This document shows, one piece after another, positions 29,163-39,690 of a stretch of DNA of 64,000 bases (its first letter is position 1; each line of letters begins with the position of its first letter). The DNA lies in the NCBI GenBank assembly GCA_021800165.1, contig JAJYZF010000008.1, positions 1 to 64,000 on the forward strand, written 5' to 3'. A program made the position numbers and the translations under genes. Under the pieces are notes generated by a model. That model saw only the letters and a program-made list of their open reading frames with translations, was not told the DNA's origin and did not search any database. The stretch is from Planctomycetota bacterium. GTDB lineage: Bacteria > Planctomycetota > Phycisphaerae > WQYP01.

Positions 29163-30260
29163 GTGACCAAAACCCTGGATACCAAATTGGCGGCACTGGC
29201 CCATGACCGCTTTGGCAAAGCGTTTATTCTGGCGGATGCCAAGGACGCCGACATGGCCTTGGGCATCGGTGCGGCCGGCCCTAATCCGCGGGCGGCCACC
29301 GATGGCTTTCCCAGCCGGACGATGGTCGAATATCGGGCGAACATTCGGGAAATTGTGGCCCAGGGACTGGTGGATATCATGCTGATGAGCTGTTCCACCA
29401 GCGACGAATTAACGATTCGCCAGCGAATTTTCGATCATTGCGCGATCACCCCGGCGGTCCGCGCCAACGATACGACCGATATTCATCTGTGCCGGGGCGG
29501 CGGTTATGCCGGCAGTCCGGCATTGCCATTTTCCTCGGCCACGATTGATTTAATACAAACCGGCCAGGTGGATGGCATGGCCGCAGACCGCGACCTGGGG
29601 GCCAATCTGGGTCTCTATTCGGTGACCTTCAACAATCTGCCCGACCACGACCTGCAAACGATGCAAGCCTACAAGATGTTTCGCTTGGAAGCTCAGGCCA
29701 AGGGCTTCCGACATTTTCTGGAAGTGTTTGATCCCAATGTGCCCCCGGCGATACATCGCATTGCGCCGGAACTCATTGGTGGATTTATCAATGACCATAT
29801 TTGTCGGCTGCTGGCGGGCGTGCCACGCGCGGGCCGGCCGATATTTCTGAAAATTGTCTATCATGGCCCCCGCTACATGGAAGAATTGTGCCGCTATGAT
29901 GAATCGGTGATTGTCGGAGTTCTGGGCGGCAGCGCGGGCACCACGTATGACGCGTTCAAGCTGCTCTTTGACGCAAAAAAATATGGTGCCCGCGCCGCCC
30001 TCTTCGGCCGCAAGATCAATCATGCCGAGCATCAACCATCTTTCGTCGAAATGTTGCGTACCGTGGCGGATGGGGACATCACGCCGGAGGAAGCGGTTCG
30101 CGCCTACCATGGCAAATTACAGGGCCTGAACATCGCCCCGCATCGCCGACTGCATCAGGATTTACAGGCCACCAACGGCATTTCCCGTTATGGCGCAGCC
30201 GCCGGCAGTCCAACAGGGCCGGTGCGGCGCCTTGCGCATACGGTTGACGATTCGGATTAA
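29163..30260 (+). CDS. Class I aldolase-like protein
   Basis: 365 aa ORF in operon; VDGMAADRDLGANLGLYSVTFNN, PIFLKIVYHGP, VIVGVLGGSAGTTYDAFKLL resembles a TIM-barrel aldolase. Confidence 0.55.
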   Translation: MTKTLDTKLAALAHDRFGKAFILADAKDADMALGIGAAGPNPRAATDGFPSRTMVEYRANIREIVAQGLVDIMLMSCSTSDELTIRQRIFDHCAITPAVRANDTTDIHLCRGGGYAGSPALPFSSATIDLIQTGQVDGMAADRDLGANLGLYSVTFNNLPDHDLQTMQAYKMFRLEAQAKGFRHFLEVFDPNVPPAIHRIAPELIGGFINDHICRLLAGVPRAGRPIFLKIVYHGPRYMEELCRYDESVIVGVLGGSAGTTYDAFKLLFDAKKYGARAALFGRKINHAEHQPSFVEMLRTVADGDITPEEAVRAYHGKLQGLNIAPHRRLHQDLQATNGISRYGAAAGSPTGPVRRLAHTVDDSD

Positions 30261-30291
30261 CCCCCAGGACCACGCCGGAGCAAACTCGTCC

Positions 30292-31290
30292 ATGATCCAG
30301 CAATCATCGCAACATTATGATGTTATCGGTATTGGTGTGAGCGCCGTGGATGATACGCTCACCATCGAGAAATACCCACGGCCCAACGTCAAGGTGCCGG
30401 TACTGGAGTCGACGCGTCACGGGGGCGGACTGGCCTGCACCGCCACCGCCGCAGCCGCCATGCTGAGCGGCCGCGCCGCCTTTATCGCCCGTTTCGGCGA
30501 CGATGAGCTATCGCGCTATATGCGTGAAATACTTGCCCGACGCGGTGTGGATGTGTCGCACATCGTGGCTGATGCGGCAGGCCAGCCGTATCATAGCCGC
30601 ATTCTCATTGATGCTTCCACGGGTGAACGAACAGTGTTTTACGATCAGCGACGGTTCAGGCCGGTGCAGCCGGACGATTTGCCCGATGCACTTCTGGCTT
30701 CCACAGCGGTATTGCTGGTGGATTTTCTCAATCCGCCCAGCCCGATAGATCTGGTCCTGAAGGCCCGTCGATTACGAGTCCCGGTGGTGGTGGATCTGGA
30801 AGCGCAGTTGCCTGAGTCTGGATTATTGGCAAAACAGGTAGATCATCTGGTGGTACCGGAGGAATTTGCCCGGTGGGTTACCGGCGAGCCACACCTCCAG
30901 GAAGCGTGTGCGAGCCTGGCGGGTACTCCCCGCGCTGCCACGGTGGTGACGGCTGGGGCGGATGGTTGCTGGTGGACCGATTCGGCCGCCCGACCACCTG
31001 TTCATCTACCCGCGTTTGCCGTCAAAGCCGTCAGCACCAATGGCTGCGGCGACACGTTCCACGGGGCCTACGCTCTGGCCATCGCCCGACAATTGACCAT
31101 CGCGGAGGCGGTGCTATTTGCCTCGGCCTGCGCTGCCATCAAGGCGGCGGGCGCCAGCGGAGGTTGGGACGCCTTGCCGACGGCCGAGCAGGTGGCGGCG
31201 TTTTTGCGCGAAAGGCTGGGGGCCGATCATCCCCACCGCCACATCATTGCGGCGGTGGAGGCGTTGGCTGCCAAGCCCGGTAGACCCTAA
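30292..31290 (+). CDS. PfkB family carbohydrate kinase
   Basis: GGGLACTATAAAAMLSGRAAFIARFGDDELSRYM; C-terminal NGCGDTFHGAYALAIA. Confidence 0.9.
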   Translation: MIQQSSQHYDVIGIGVSAVDDTLTIEKYPRPNVKVPVLESTRHGGGLACTATAAAAMLSGRAAFIARFGDDELSRYMREILARRGVDVSHIVADAAGQPYHSRILIDASTGERTVFYDQRRFRPVQPDDLPDALLASTAVLLVDFLNPPSPIDLVLKARRLRVPVVVDLEAQLPESGLLAKQVDHLVVPEEFARWVTGEPHLQEACASLAGTPRAATVVTAGADGCWWTDSAARPPVHLPAFAVKAVSTNGCGDTFHGAYALAIARQLTIAEAVLFASACAAIKAAGASGGWDALPTAEQVAAFLRERLGADHPHRHIIAAVEALAAKPGRP

Positions 31291-31327
31291 AATAGGACAG
31301 CACCTTCTATTATCAGGAGAATATCCC

Positions 31328-32806
31328 ATGGCCGAAGTATTACCACAGGTTAAAAAGTTTCTCGCCGATGGACCTCTGCCTTTTTACATTGGCGGTGAAT
31401 TTATACCGGCGGTGGCCGGCGGCGCTTTTGAAACGCGCGACCCAGGTAGTGGTGAGGTGCTGGCGCGCGTGGCGGCCGGCGAAGCTGCCGACATAGACGC
31501 CGCGGTTGGTGCGGCGCAACAGGCCTTTGACCAATCCGGCTGGGCCAATCTGCCCGCCAATGATCGGGCGGTGATTCTCCACCGCCTGGCAGACAAGGTG
31601 GATGAGCAAGCCGAGGTGCTGGCCCAGATTGAATCGCTGGATGTGGGCAAACCGCTGGGTCAGGCAAAGGGTTTTGATGTTCCATCGTTAAGTCAGGCTC
31701 TGCGCTACTTTGCCGATCTGGCCGTACAGACCCGCCTGCGCGAACCCATTGCCCTGCGGGGTCTGGAAGCGTATACCTATCGGAGTCCGTATGGTGTGTG
31801 CGGCTTTATAGTTCCGTGGAATTTTCCGCTGTTGCTGTTGGGGTGGAACATCGCCCCCGCTTTGGCGGCGGGCAACACCGTGCTGGTTAAACCCGCGGAG
31901 GACACCCCTTTATCCACCCTTTATTTTTGTCGTCTAGCCGAGATGGCGGGCGTGCCGGCCGGCGTTATCAACGTGGTCACGGGCTTTGGAGCCACGGCGG
32001 GAGCGGCGCTGGCAAGCCATCCTGGCCTGGCCCGGGTAGCGTTTACCGGCTCGCCGGAAGTGGGCCGCGCGGTGGCTGTGGCGGCGGCTAAAAACCTTAT
32101 TCCCTGCAAGCTTGAACTCGGCGGCAAGGGGGCCGCGATTGTTTTTGACGATGTGGATATTGCCCAGACAGCCGAAAAATTGGCCCAGGCCGTGACGCTT
32201 AACTGCGGCCAAGTCTGCTGCACGGCTACCCGCTGGATCATTCACCAGCGTATTTATCCGCAGTTTGTGGATGCGGTGAAAGCGAAACTGCAGGCCGTTC
32301 GCCTGGGTTACGGCCTGGACTCGGCCACGGACATGGGCCCTGTAGTTTCGGAAAAGCAGCGTCGTCGCGTGCTGGGCTATCTGGAAAAGGGCCAGGCACA
32401 AGGGGCAACGGCCGTTCTACAAGGTGGTGCGGAGGCCTCGCTTCCGGGTTATTTCGTTAAACCGGCACTGCTGGCCGGTAGCCCCGACAATATTTGTGCC
32501 CGCGAGGAGATCTTTGGTCCAGTGGCCTTTTTGATGAAGTTCTCCACGCCGGAGCAGGCTATTGAGCTGGTTCATCGCAGCCGTTACGGCCTGGCGAATT
32601 CGGTGTGGTCCGCCGATGTGCCGCGGGCCCGCAAAATGGCCGAGGCACTGGTGGCGGGTAATTCCTGGATCAATGCCCACAATGTCTTTGCCTATGGCTT
32701 GCCCTACGGTGGGGCCAACCTGAGCGGCTTTGGCGGCGGTGTGAACAGTCCCGAAACGCTGCGCGATTACCTGCGCCCGCAGTCGATCGTGCGGCCATAC
32801 GATTGA
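31328..32806 (+). CDS. NAD(P)-dependent aldehyde dehydrogenase
   Basis: VCGFIVPWNFPLLLLGWNIAPALAAGNTVLVKPAEDTPL, VAFTGSPEVGRAV, LELGGKGAAIVFDDVD, NCGQVCC. Confidence 0.93.
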   Translation: MAEVLPQVKKFLADGPLPFYIGGEFIPAVAGGAFETRDPGSGEVLARVAAGEAADIDAAVGAAQQAFDQSGWANLPANDRAVILHRLADKVDEQAEVLAQIESLDVGKPLGQAKGFDVPSLSQALRYFADLAVQTRLREPIALRGLEAYTYRSPYGVCGFIVPWNFPLLLLGWNIAPALAAGNTVLVKPAEDTPLSTLYFCRLAEMAGVPAGVINVVTGFGATAGAALASHPGLARVAFTGSPEVGRAVAVAAAKNLIPCKLELGGKGAAIVFDDVDIAQTAEKLAQAVTLNCGQVCCTATRWIIHQRIYPQFVDAVKAKLQAVRLGYGLDSATDMGPVVSEKQRRRVLGYLEKGQAQGATAVLQGGAEASLPGYFVKPALLAGSPDNICAREEIFGPVAFLMKFSTPEQAIELVHRSRYGLANSVWSADVPRARKMAEALVAGNSWINAHNVFAYGLPYGGANLSGFGGGVNSPETLRDYLRPQSIVRPYD

Positions 32807-32834
32807 TCTGGCGGCGGGGTCGTGCCGGCCAGCT

Positions 32835-35800
32835 TCAGTGGAAGAGGCCCTTGAGCAAACCACCGGCGTGCTTGAGTGTATTGCCGATGTCCTTGCCGAT
32901 ATTTTTAAGCGGTTTTCCCGTTAATTTCAGATGCGGATGGGCGGTGGTACCGGTGATTTTCAGCGGCAGCGGCACGGCCAACCCACCGCCGGTGGCGCTC
33001 ACGTCGACATCCAGCGTATTGTTCAGGGCCACCCAACCGGAAAAATCCACCCCCATGGAGACCAACACCACTTTCATGTGCTGGTAATAGACTTTGCCGC
33101 CCTGAAGGTGAAAGTCGGTCGGTCGAATACCGCTGTCGCTTAACCTGGCCTGTCCGCCGCCGGATACGTTAAAAAAATGCTGCGGATTCAGCCCGGCAAT
33201 TAATGAATAGAGCGGACTGTCGGATGAAACATGGGTGGCACTGACCGTGCCCGCCAACGTACCCACTTCTTTGAGCCGCGCCGATGAAAGTGGAATATCC
33301 GCCTGGTTAAGCGACAAATTCAGCAAGCCGCTGACCTTGGCCACTCCCCCTACCGGCTTAAATGACATACCCCAGGAGATCGGCAAAAATTTAAGTACGG
33401 AGGAACCCAGGGCCGTGTTAAGTTCCATGTTGTTTACCAGATGCAGGGGTTTATTGAGCACATAAGCCGGGGTTTTACGATTCAGATCAACAATTCCCGC
33501 GAGATTGATGGTACCGTGATTGGCCGGAATGCTGCTGGGGATCAGATGAATGACGCCTTGGCCGGCCTTGACCGCGATTTGGCCCGGGCCAAGATTGATA
33601 CCGTCGATAGAAATCCGCTGAAAAGCAAAAGCCGTGGTGGCTACGGTAAGCTGGCGGAATTGCCGCAGGCCCGTTCCGCCGGCCCACGGGCCCGAAATGG
33701 CCAGCGGCATCACTTCCTGGCCCCGCATCACCAGTCCCGCCGGCAGCCAGGGCGAGAGCAAGGTTTGCAACCGCTGGAGATCATAGTGCACCGCGCCGGT
33801 CACGGACTCGTTGCCGCCCGGCCCCCAGGCCAGCGTGCTGCCCTTGTTAATCACCACACTGTTGCCGGCCCCACCGGCGGGGGGTTGTTCAGAAAGACCA
33901 CAGTTGCTCAGACACGCAAACGTATGCGTCTGAAGGTTTCCTTGCCCCACCACATCCAGAGAAATGTTGGTTGGAGCCAGTTGCACCTTGCTGCCGGGCA
34001 CGATCAACTGGTAATTGCTAATGGTAGCGTGGGTGTTGACGGCAAACGCCTGGCCTTTGCCGCTGGCCTGGACGATAAGCGTGGCCAGACCGTTTAACTG
34101 ATCCGTCGGCGGCAAGGTCTTGAGCACGGCCAACAGGGGCGTGAGCAGATGCAGGTTTACTTTGGTGGTCAAACCTTCACAAGAAAACTCCAAGCCGGTG
34201 GGAGCCTGAATCAGGCGCAGCGATTTCGAGCACTGGAGCGTTATCAGATTATCGGCGGTGGCAATCTTGACCGGCTTAAGATCAACACTTTGGTGGGCAC
34301 CCAAGCCCACAGATCCGGCCGTATCCACGGTTAAACCAGATTCCTTAAAGATGACACCGTTGGGCTTTTGCCGCGCGGCCAGCGTCAAGTTCCGCAACAC
34401 CAGATGCAACGCGGACAAATTGACTTGGGCGGTGGTTAAACCGCCGATCACGCTCGAATTCACCACGGTGCCATCCACGCGGTACGGCCCGGCATTGATG
34501 GCCAAGGTTTTTATAATGGACTCAATTTTAGTCAACGACAGGCGTTGAATGGGTAAATCGAAGGATGGAATGGAAATGGCACCGGCGGCATCCTTGCGGA
34601 TTTCCGCGGTAGCCGGGCCGATGTCCGCAAATTGGGTATGCAATTCAAAAAGTGTACAGTGCAGGGCTTGCCAGGCACCGTTGGTCATGGACGCGCTCAC
34701 ATTCGTGGCAATGCGGATGTCCGGATCGGTATAGGCGGGCTTACCCGGCATCAGCACCAGCGACGCATTTTTGATTTCGGTTTTCATCCGGCACGAGAGC
34801 CTGGGCGTGCCCACACCCTCCACCTGCGCCGCAAGGGTCCATTGGCCGCTGTCGGCGTAACTTTGGGCTGAACTGAATTGCGCTAGCTCATTGGTCAAGG
34901 GTTGGAGGTCCGCACTCATGGAAACCATGTAAGCAGCCACGACGGCTGGATCGGCCTTGACCTGCACCGTCAACAGCGGGGCCGCAGCCGGATCGCCGGT
35001 GGCCGTGGCCGCTTGCTGTATCTGGGCCAGCGTCAGGTGCCACTGGGAATTGAGACGCCGGGCGTTTAGCCCAATCAGCACCGGATTGGTCGAAAAAGAT
35101 CGCCCATTCAATTGGCCTTTTACGTTGGCAATGGAAATGGCAGCCGCGGCCGTGGCGCTCTTGGCCTGGGCATGGAGTTGCGCCGTCACCTGCACCATCC
35201 CACTTTCGATTTTGGCGTGCCGTTGCCGCAGGTGCAGCGTGTTTGGAAAATCCGCTCCCAGCAGGTGCATATCCGCCTGCACGCTGGCTGCCAGATGAGC
35301 ATTGCCCCAGAGCGGCTTATTGGCGGCGATGGCCTGAAGCGTGTTTAACGAGGCGCGGCCGTGCAACTTCAAACTCACCGCCTGACACAACACGCCCAAT
35401 TCATGCACCAGAATATTCCGCTGTTGCCACGCCACGTTCACTGGAATACGCACCAGACCCAGGTCGGGGTTATCTTGCTTGATAAACGACCCCTGAAAGC
35501 CACAATCGGCAATCGCCAATTGACCAGTCAATGTGCCATTCCCGGCCGCAGGTGCCGCTAATTGCAGATTGGCCGAGAGCACCCCATGGGTCTGCAGCGG
35601 GGCATGAAAACGGTTCAAGATGGGGTTGAGATAATCCAGATAGAACGCACTGATTTTCAGATCCATGGATCCGGTGATGGCCGTCAACGGCAAAACCGTT
35701 TGTGGCCCGAAAACGCCCAAGGCTCCGTTGAGGCTTACCATTGAGGGAGCCTGCGTGCCATGGAGCACGCTGATGTGCAGGACGGTATGCACCGGTCGGC

Positions 35801-37349
35801 CCCTGGTATTAAAGGTAATTTGTCCATCCGCATTGGCGGTGCGGGCGTGCGGGTAAAGCGGACTTTTCCAGGAAACGTTGTTGACCGCAAACATCACCCG
35901 ACCGGCGACCGGCGGCAGCGGGGGTAGAGCATTGCTCCGCGCCGCCACTGCCATCGACTTGGAACCCAGGGTCAGATCCAGGCCCCAGTTGGCCAGGCCA
36001 TGGGTAAAATGCGTATCGGCCGGGACACCCAAGAGATGTGGAAATTCCTCAGCCAGCGCGGCAATATCCGCCTTGCCCGTCAGGTGAATGGTAGCCGTCC
36101 CGCCATCCGCCGGCGTGTGGTGCAGGATAGCCATGACCGCGGGCAGGGATCCAGATGCCTGCATCGCCAGCGAGGCGATGCCATTCTCGATTTGCGCACT
36201 TTTCAGATTAAAGTGCCGGGTGTTCCACTGCGCCGCCACGGGAATCGTCACCAATCCGAGCTTGGGGGAATCGCCCTTGAGCATTTTGCCCCCCAGCCGC
36301 AGCGCGGCAAATGTCAGTTGCGCACTGGCCTGCCCTTGCCCCGGAGCCGGGAGCGCCGCGGCCAGATGGCCATTGAGTGTGCCGGCCATGGTCAATTGCA
36401 CGCCCATCGCCGCCAGCAGAGGATTGAGTGATTGCAAATTCAAGGATTGGATATCCGCATTCACCGTGCCCGTGATCTTGTTGACCGCGACGATCCGGTT
36501 GGCCGCAAACACATTCAGCTTGCCCGACAAGGCTATGTGCGCCGGTGTTTGGCGCGGGGCGGTGCTGGTAGCCTTGGACGCCGGCGGGCGAAGGCTTTCC
36601 TCGGGCCGGCTTGGTCGTGCCGTGGTCGCGACCGAGGTGGAAAAGGTGAAATCCAGCGGCTTACCGCTGGTATTGACCATGACGTCAAAAGTGGTGGCCG
36701 TCGCATTGACCGTGGGGGTGGAGGGGCTGGTCCATTGAAGTTTGCCTATGGTCATTTGCACTTGTCCGTTGAGAGCCGGCAGGGCCGCGGGCGCCGGCGA
36801 GATCGGTGCCACCTTGGTTGATGCCGACGCCGACACCGCGGGTGTTGTCGGCGGCGCGCGCGAAGCCAAGGCCCGGACGATATTCAGGCCGTTGGCCTGC
36901 GTGACTAATTTCACCTCACCAATGTGGATGTTGACCTTGCCGAAATCCTGCCAATTGGAAATGGCATGGATCAGGCTCAGGCTGGTTTTGACGGTGAGGT
37001 TCCGCGCAATCATGGCCCCATGCGAATCTTGCAGCGTCACATCCTTGATTTGCGCCGGCGAAAACCACCCCAGCGACAGGCTGCCGATGGTCAGATGTCC
37101 TTTAATTTTGCTGTTGATCTGCTGCTCGATCAGGCGCACTCCCGGCCCTGTGCACATCAGGCTGGGCAACGCCAGCACCAAAATCACCAGAAACAGACAA
37201 ATCCCCAGAAGCACCCATGGCCAGCGGCGGCGACGACGGTGTGGTTTAGGCATTTCTCCGGTCTTGTGAACGGGTGTCTCCGGCGGAGGAGGCGGTGTAA
37301 TGGTGGCAGCGGAATGGTTCGAGGAAGAATTCTGATTTTCAGTCATCAT
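32835..37349 (-). CDS. AsmA/TamB-like inner-membrane-anchored protein
   Basis: 1504 aa, N-terminal TM helix then AsmA-like 'INSKIKGHLTIGSLSLGWFSPAQIKDVTLQD' and repetitive beta-rich body. Confidence 0.75.
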   Translation of the reverse strand: MMTENQNSSSNHSAATITPPPPPETPVHKTGEMPKPHRRRRRWPWVLLGICLFLVILVLALPSLMCTGPGVRLIEQQINSKIKGHLTIGSLSLGWFSPAQIKDVTLQDSHGAMIARNLTVKTSLSLIHAISNWQDFGKVNIHIGEVKLVTQANGLNIVRALASRAPPTTPAVSASASTKVAPISPAPAALPALNGQVQMTIGKLQWTSPSTPTVNATATTFDVMVNTSGKPLDFTFSTSVATTARPSRPEESLRPPASKATSTAPRQTPAHIALSGKLNVFAANRIVAVNKITGTVNADIQSLNLQSLNPLLAAMGVQLTMAGTLNGHLAAALPAPGQGQASAQLTFAALRLGGKMLKGDSPKLGLVTIPVAAQWNTRHFNLKSAQIENGIASLAMQASGSLPAVMAILHHTPADGGTATIHLTGKADIAALAEEFPHLLGVPADTHFTHGLANWGLDLTLGSKSMAVAARSNALPPLPPVAGRVMFAVNNVSWKSPLYPHARTANADGQITFNTRGRPVHTVLHISVLHGTQAPSMVSLNGALGVFGPQTVLPLTAITGSMDLKISAFYLDYLNPILNRFHAPLQTHGVLSANLQLAAPAAGNGTLTGQLAIADCGFQGSFIKQDNPDLGLVRIPVNVAWQQRNILVHELGVLCQAVSLKLHGRASLNTLQAIAANKPLWGNAHLAASVQADMHLLGADFPNTLHLRQRHAKIESGMVQVTAQLHAQAKSATAAAAISIANVKGQLNGRSFSTNPVLIGLNARRLNSQWHLTLAQIQQAATATGDPAAAPLLTVQVKADPAVVAAYMVSMSADLQPLTNELAQFSSAQSYADSGQWTLAAQVEGVGTPRLSCRMKTEIKNASLVLMPGKPAYTDPDIRIATNVSASMTNGAWQALHCTLFELHTQFADIGPATAEIRKDAAGAISIPSFDLPIQRLSLTKIESIIKTLAINAGPYRVDGTVVNSSVIGGLTTAQVNLSALHLVLRNLTLAARQKPNGVIFKESGLTVDTAGSVGLGAHQSVDLKPVKIATADNLITLQCSKSLRLIQAPTGLEFSCEGLTTKVNLHLLTPLLAVLKTLPPTDQLNGLATLIVQASGKGQAFAVNTHATISNYQLIVPGSKVQLAPTNISLDVVGQGNLQTHTFACLSNCGLSEQPPAGGAGNSVVINKGSTLAWGPGGNESVTGAVHYDLQRLQTLLSPWLPAGLVMRGQEVMPLAISGPWAGGTGLRQFRQLTVATTAFAFQRISIDGINLGPGQIAVKAGQGVIHLIPSSIPANHGTINLAGIVDLNRKTPAYVLNKPLHLVNNMELNTALGSSVLKFLPISWGMSFKPVGGVAKVSGLLNLSLNQADIPLSSARLKEVGTLAGTVSATHVSSDSPLYSLIAGLNPQHFFNVSGGGQARLSDSGIRPTDFHLQGGKVYYQHMKVVLVSMGVDFSGWVALNNTLDVDVSATGGGLAVPLPLKITGTTAHPHLKLTGKPLKNIGKDIGNTLKHAGGLLKGLFH

Positions 37350-37662
37350 GATGGTTCGACCTTATCATTGAACTGCATTGTTGCGTAATAACCTTGCCTG
37401 TGCATCAATCCAGCATATTATCCATCATACCGCAGCCTTACCGGGAATGAAAAGTCCCTCGTGCTACGCCAACGCGGCACCGGGGCAAGTCATTACCTGC
37501 CCCAGCGTTTCCCGTATTGGTGCCAGCCGCCAGAGCGTTCGACGGTCATGGCGAACGTCGGCCAAGTTGGCCGAGGCGTACAATTCTGTTATGATGCCCT
37601 TGGAATCGCCAATGAAATCAAGCCTGCAGCGTCTGATTTTGTTGGAAATCCTGATACTGCCC

Positions 37663-37734
37663 GCCGATGTAGCTCAACGGCAGAGCAACGGTTTTGTAAA
37701 CCGTAGGTTGCAGGTTCGAATCCCGCCATCGGCT
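37663..37734 (+). tRNA. tRNA-Thr (TGT)
   Basis: Acceptor GCCGATG/CATCGGC, D-arm AGCTCAACGGCAGAGC, anticodon stem-loop ACGGT-TTTGTAA-ACCGT, T-arm GGTTCGAATCC. Confidence 0.95.
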
Positions 37735-37999
37735 ATGGATAAATCGCCCGTGTTTATGCTGGTTTCCGGCATAGCTATTCACTTTTCCGCACTTTGTTTT
37801 GCTACCGGCTGGCGTGCGCCAGAGTTTGCTGAAGTACGCGGTTTTCCGTCTGAAAGCGCCAAGCAAAACGCCGTGCGCTCTTGTGCGGTCTTAAAGCAAA
37901 CGCCCAGAGCGGCCATGGGCAGAACATCGCACCGTATATTTTTTGTATTGAAACCTGCCTACAATCTATCTGAGAGGTACGGCTTTAGGATAAACACTG

Positions 38000-38680
38000 A
38001 TGACTCGGAGATTAACCGTCATGGTCATTTCTGCCCTGTTCGTAGCTTTGGCGGGATGCACTTCCACCGCATTCCACCCCGGCGGTGCCGTAGCCCCAGT
38101 GGTTTATCAGAGCGACTCCACCCCGACACCATCTTGGGTTTTCGGTCCGTCGGCACCGCTGCCCGAAGGGTTCCCCAAACCCGGACCCGTCGGACAAATC
38201 TTGATCAAAGAATATCCCGTCTGCCGCATCGCCGTGGCGCAGCGCAATGCCCAACATCAAAATTCCGGGGCCTTGTTTATGCCGCTGTTTCACCACATTG
38301 AGTCCGCCCATATCGCCATGAGTTCGCCCGTGGTCATGGCCTATCAGGAGACGGCGAAAAACCGGGTGGTGATGTCTTCCATGGCCTTTGTTTATCCCAC
38401 CCCTGCTACAGGCCAACTGGAGAACAATGGATTGGTCCACGTGATAAGCGTACCGGCCATGATGGTTGTAAGCATCGGTGCACGTGGCAGTTACACCCGC
38501 AGCCGATTTCTGAAAGCCACCGGCAAACTCGATCTCTGGCTGGCGGAACACAAATCTCAGTTCACCGTCGTGGGCCAACCCCGGTATCTGGCGTACAACA
38601 GTCCCTTTGTCCCTCCACCATTTCGTTACGGTGAGGTGCAAATTCCGATCCATCCTGTCGCCGCCACGCCGGCTCCGTGA
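38000..38680 (+). CDS. SOUL/heme-binding-like lipoprotein
   Basis: Lipobox LFVALAGC; SAHIAMSSPVVMAY and YLAYNSPFVPPPFRYGEVQIPI typical of SOUL proteins. Confidence 0.75.
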   Translation: MTRRLTVMVISALFVALAGCTSTAFHPGGAVAPVVYQSDSTPTPSWVFGPSAPLPEGFPKPGPVGQILIKEYPVCRIAVAQRNAQHQNSGALFMPLFHHIESAHIAMSSPVVMAYQETAKNRVVMSSMAFVYPTPATGQLENNGLVHVISVPAMMVVSIGARGSYTRSRFLKATGKLDLWLAEHKSQFTVVGQPRYLAYNSPFVPPPFRYGEVQIPIHPVAATPAP

Positions 38681-38898
38681 ATGAGTCAACCCGCTGGGGG
38701 TTTGCGCAGACCAGGCGCTCCTGGCGTTTTGGCGATTGGCCGCGGGTTTGATTTTTGCGGTGGTCATCGCAGTTCCGCACCCAAGACCAGATCCACCAGC
38801 ATCCGCCGGCCGCACACCCGGTTGCGCCCTAAACGCTCAACTGCAATTCCAACGCCCTCGAACGCTGATATGACCCCACGGATATATGGCCTAGTGCC

Positions 38899-39690
38899 TC
38901 ATTCCATTTGAATTACCGGGTATAAGCGGCGGAGTTTGATTCGGGCGTCCGCCGTGCGGAATTGCCAATTAACTTTTTTACTGCGATTATTCCGGTCGGC
39001 ATTCCAGATGGAGATTCTCGCACGTAAGGTCGTTTCATCGGGGATGCGATCGGCTAGGCATTGCTTCTGCATGACGCTGAGTTCGCACTCGGCCATGTTG
39101 AGCCAACGGCCATGTTTGGGCGTATGAACCACTTCGATTTTCTGCATGATCCTTCGCGCTTCTTCCGGCTCAAACGCCTCGTACAAACTGCTCATACGGT
39201 GGGTGTTCAGGTTGTCCATCACCAGCGTAAGGGTAGGAACCCGCGGGTAAAGCTCATCGACCAGCATTTTCATCTGGCCGGCGAAGTCGAGCTTGGTCCT
39301 ACGCGGCGTGACCGTCACGAACCGCTGCCCAGCCAGCGGTTCGTTCAACATAAACAAATTCGCCGTACCATGGCGTACGTACTCGTAGTCGCAACGCTCC
39401 GGCGGACCGGGGGCGGCGGGGATCGGCGTGGTGATTTCCCCCACCAATTGCTTGCTCTGCTCATCGAAACATACCACGGGATGCTGCGGATCATACGGAC
39501 GCTTGTAGACCTCCAGCACATTTTCCATGGCGCAGACAAATTCCGCGTTTTGCAGCGGAGGAATGCACCACATCTTCTGTTGCCAAGGCTTTATTGCGTT
39601 TTTTTTAGAACCCGCATGATGGTCTGTGGCGAACAAGACTCCACAACATTCAAGGCCACCACCCGATCGGCCAGCAACTCCAAGGTCCAT
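38899..39690 (-). CDS. IS630-type transposase, DDE domain (ORF B)
   Basis: PVVCFDEQSKQLVGE, LVMDNLNTHRMSSLYEAF, VVHTPKHGRWLNMAECELSV. Confidence 0.9.
   Translation of the reverse strand: MDLGVAGRSGGGLECCGVLFATDHHAGSKKNAIKPWQQKMWCIPPLQNAEFVCAMENVLEVYKRPYDPQHPVVCFDEQSKQLVGEITTPIPAAPGPPERCDYEYVRHGTANLFMLNEPLAGQRFVTVTPRRTKLDFAGQMKMLVDELYPRVPTLTLVMDNLNTHRMSSLYEAFEPEEARRIMQKIEVVHTPKHGRWLNMAECELSVMQKQCLADRIPDETTLRARISIWNADRNNRSKKVNWQFRTADARIKLRRLYPVIQME

Noticed and set aside
33441-34097. 218-aa plus-strand ORF and other plus-strand ORFs over 32835-37349
   Set aside because: High-GC antisense open frames opposite the AsmA/TamB-like gene.
37378-38301. 307-aa ORF
   Set aside because: Runs through tRNA-Thr and overlaps the SOUL lipoprotein gene out of frame.
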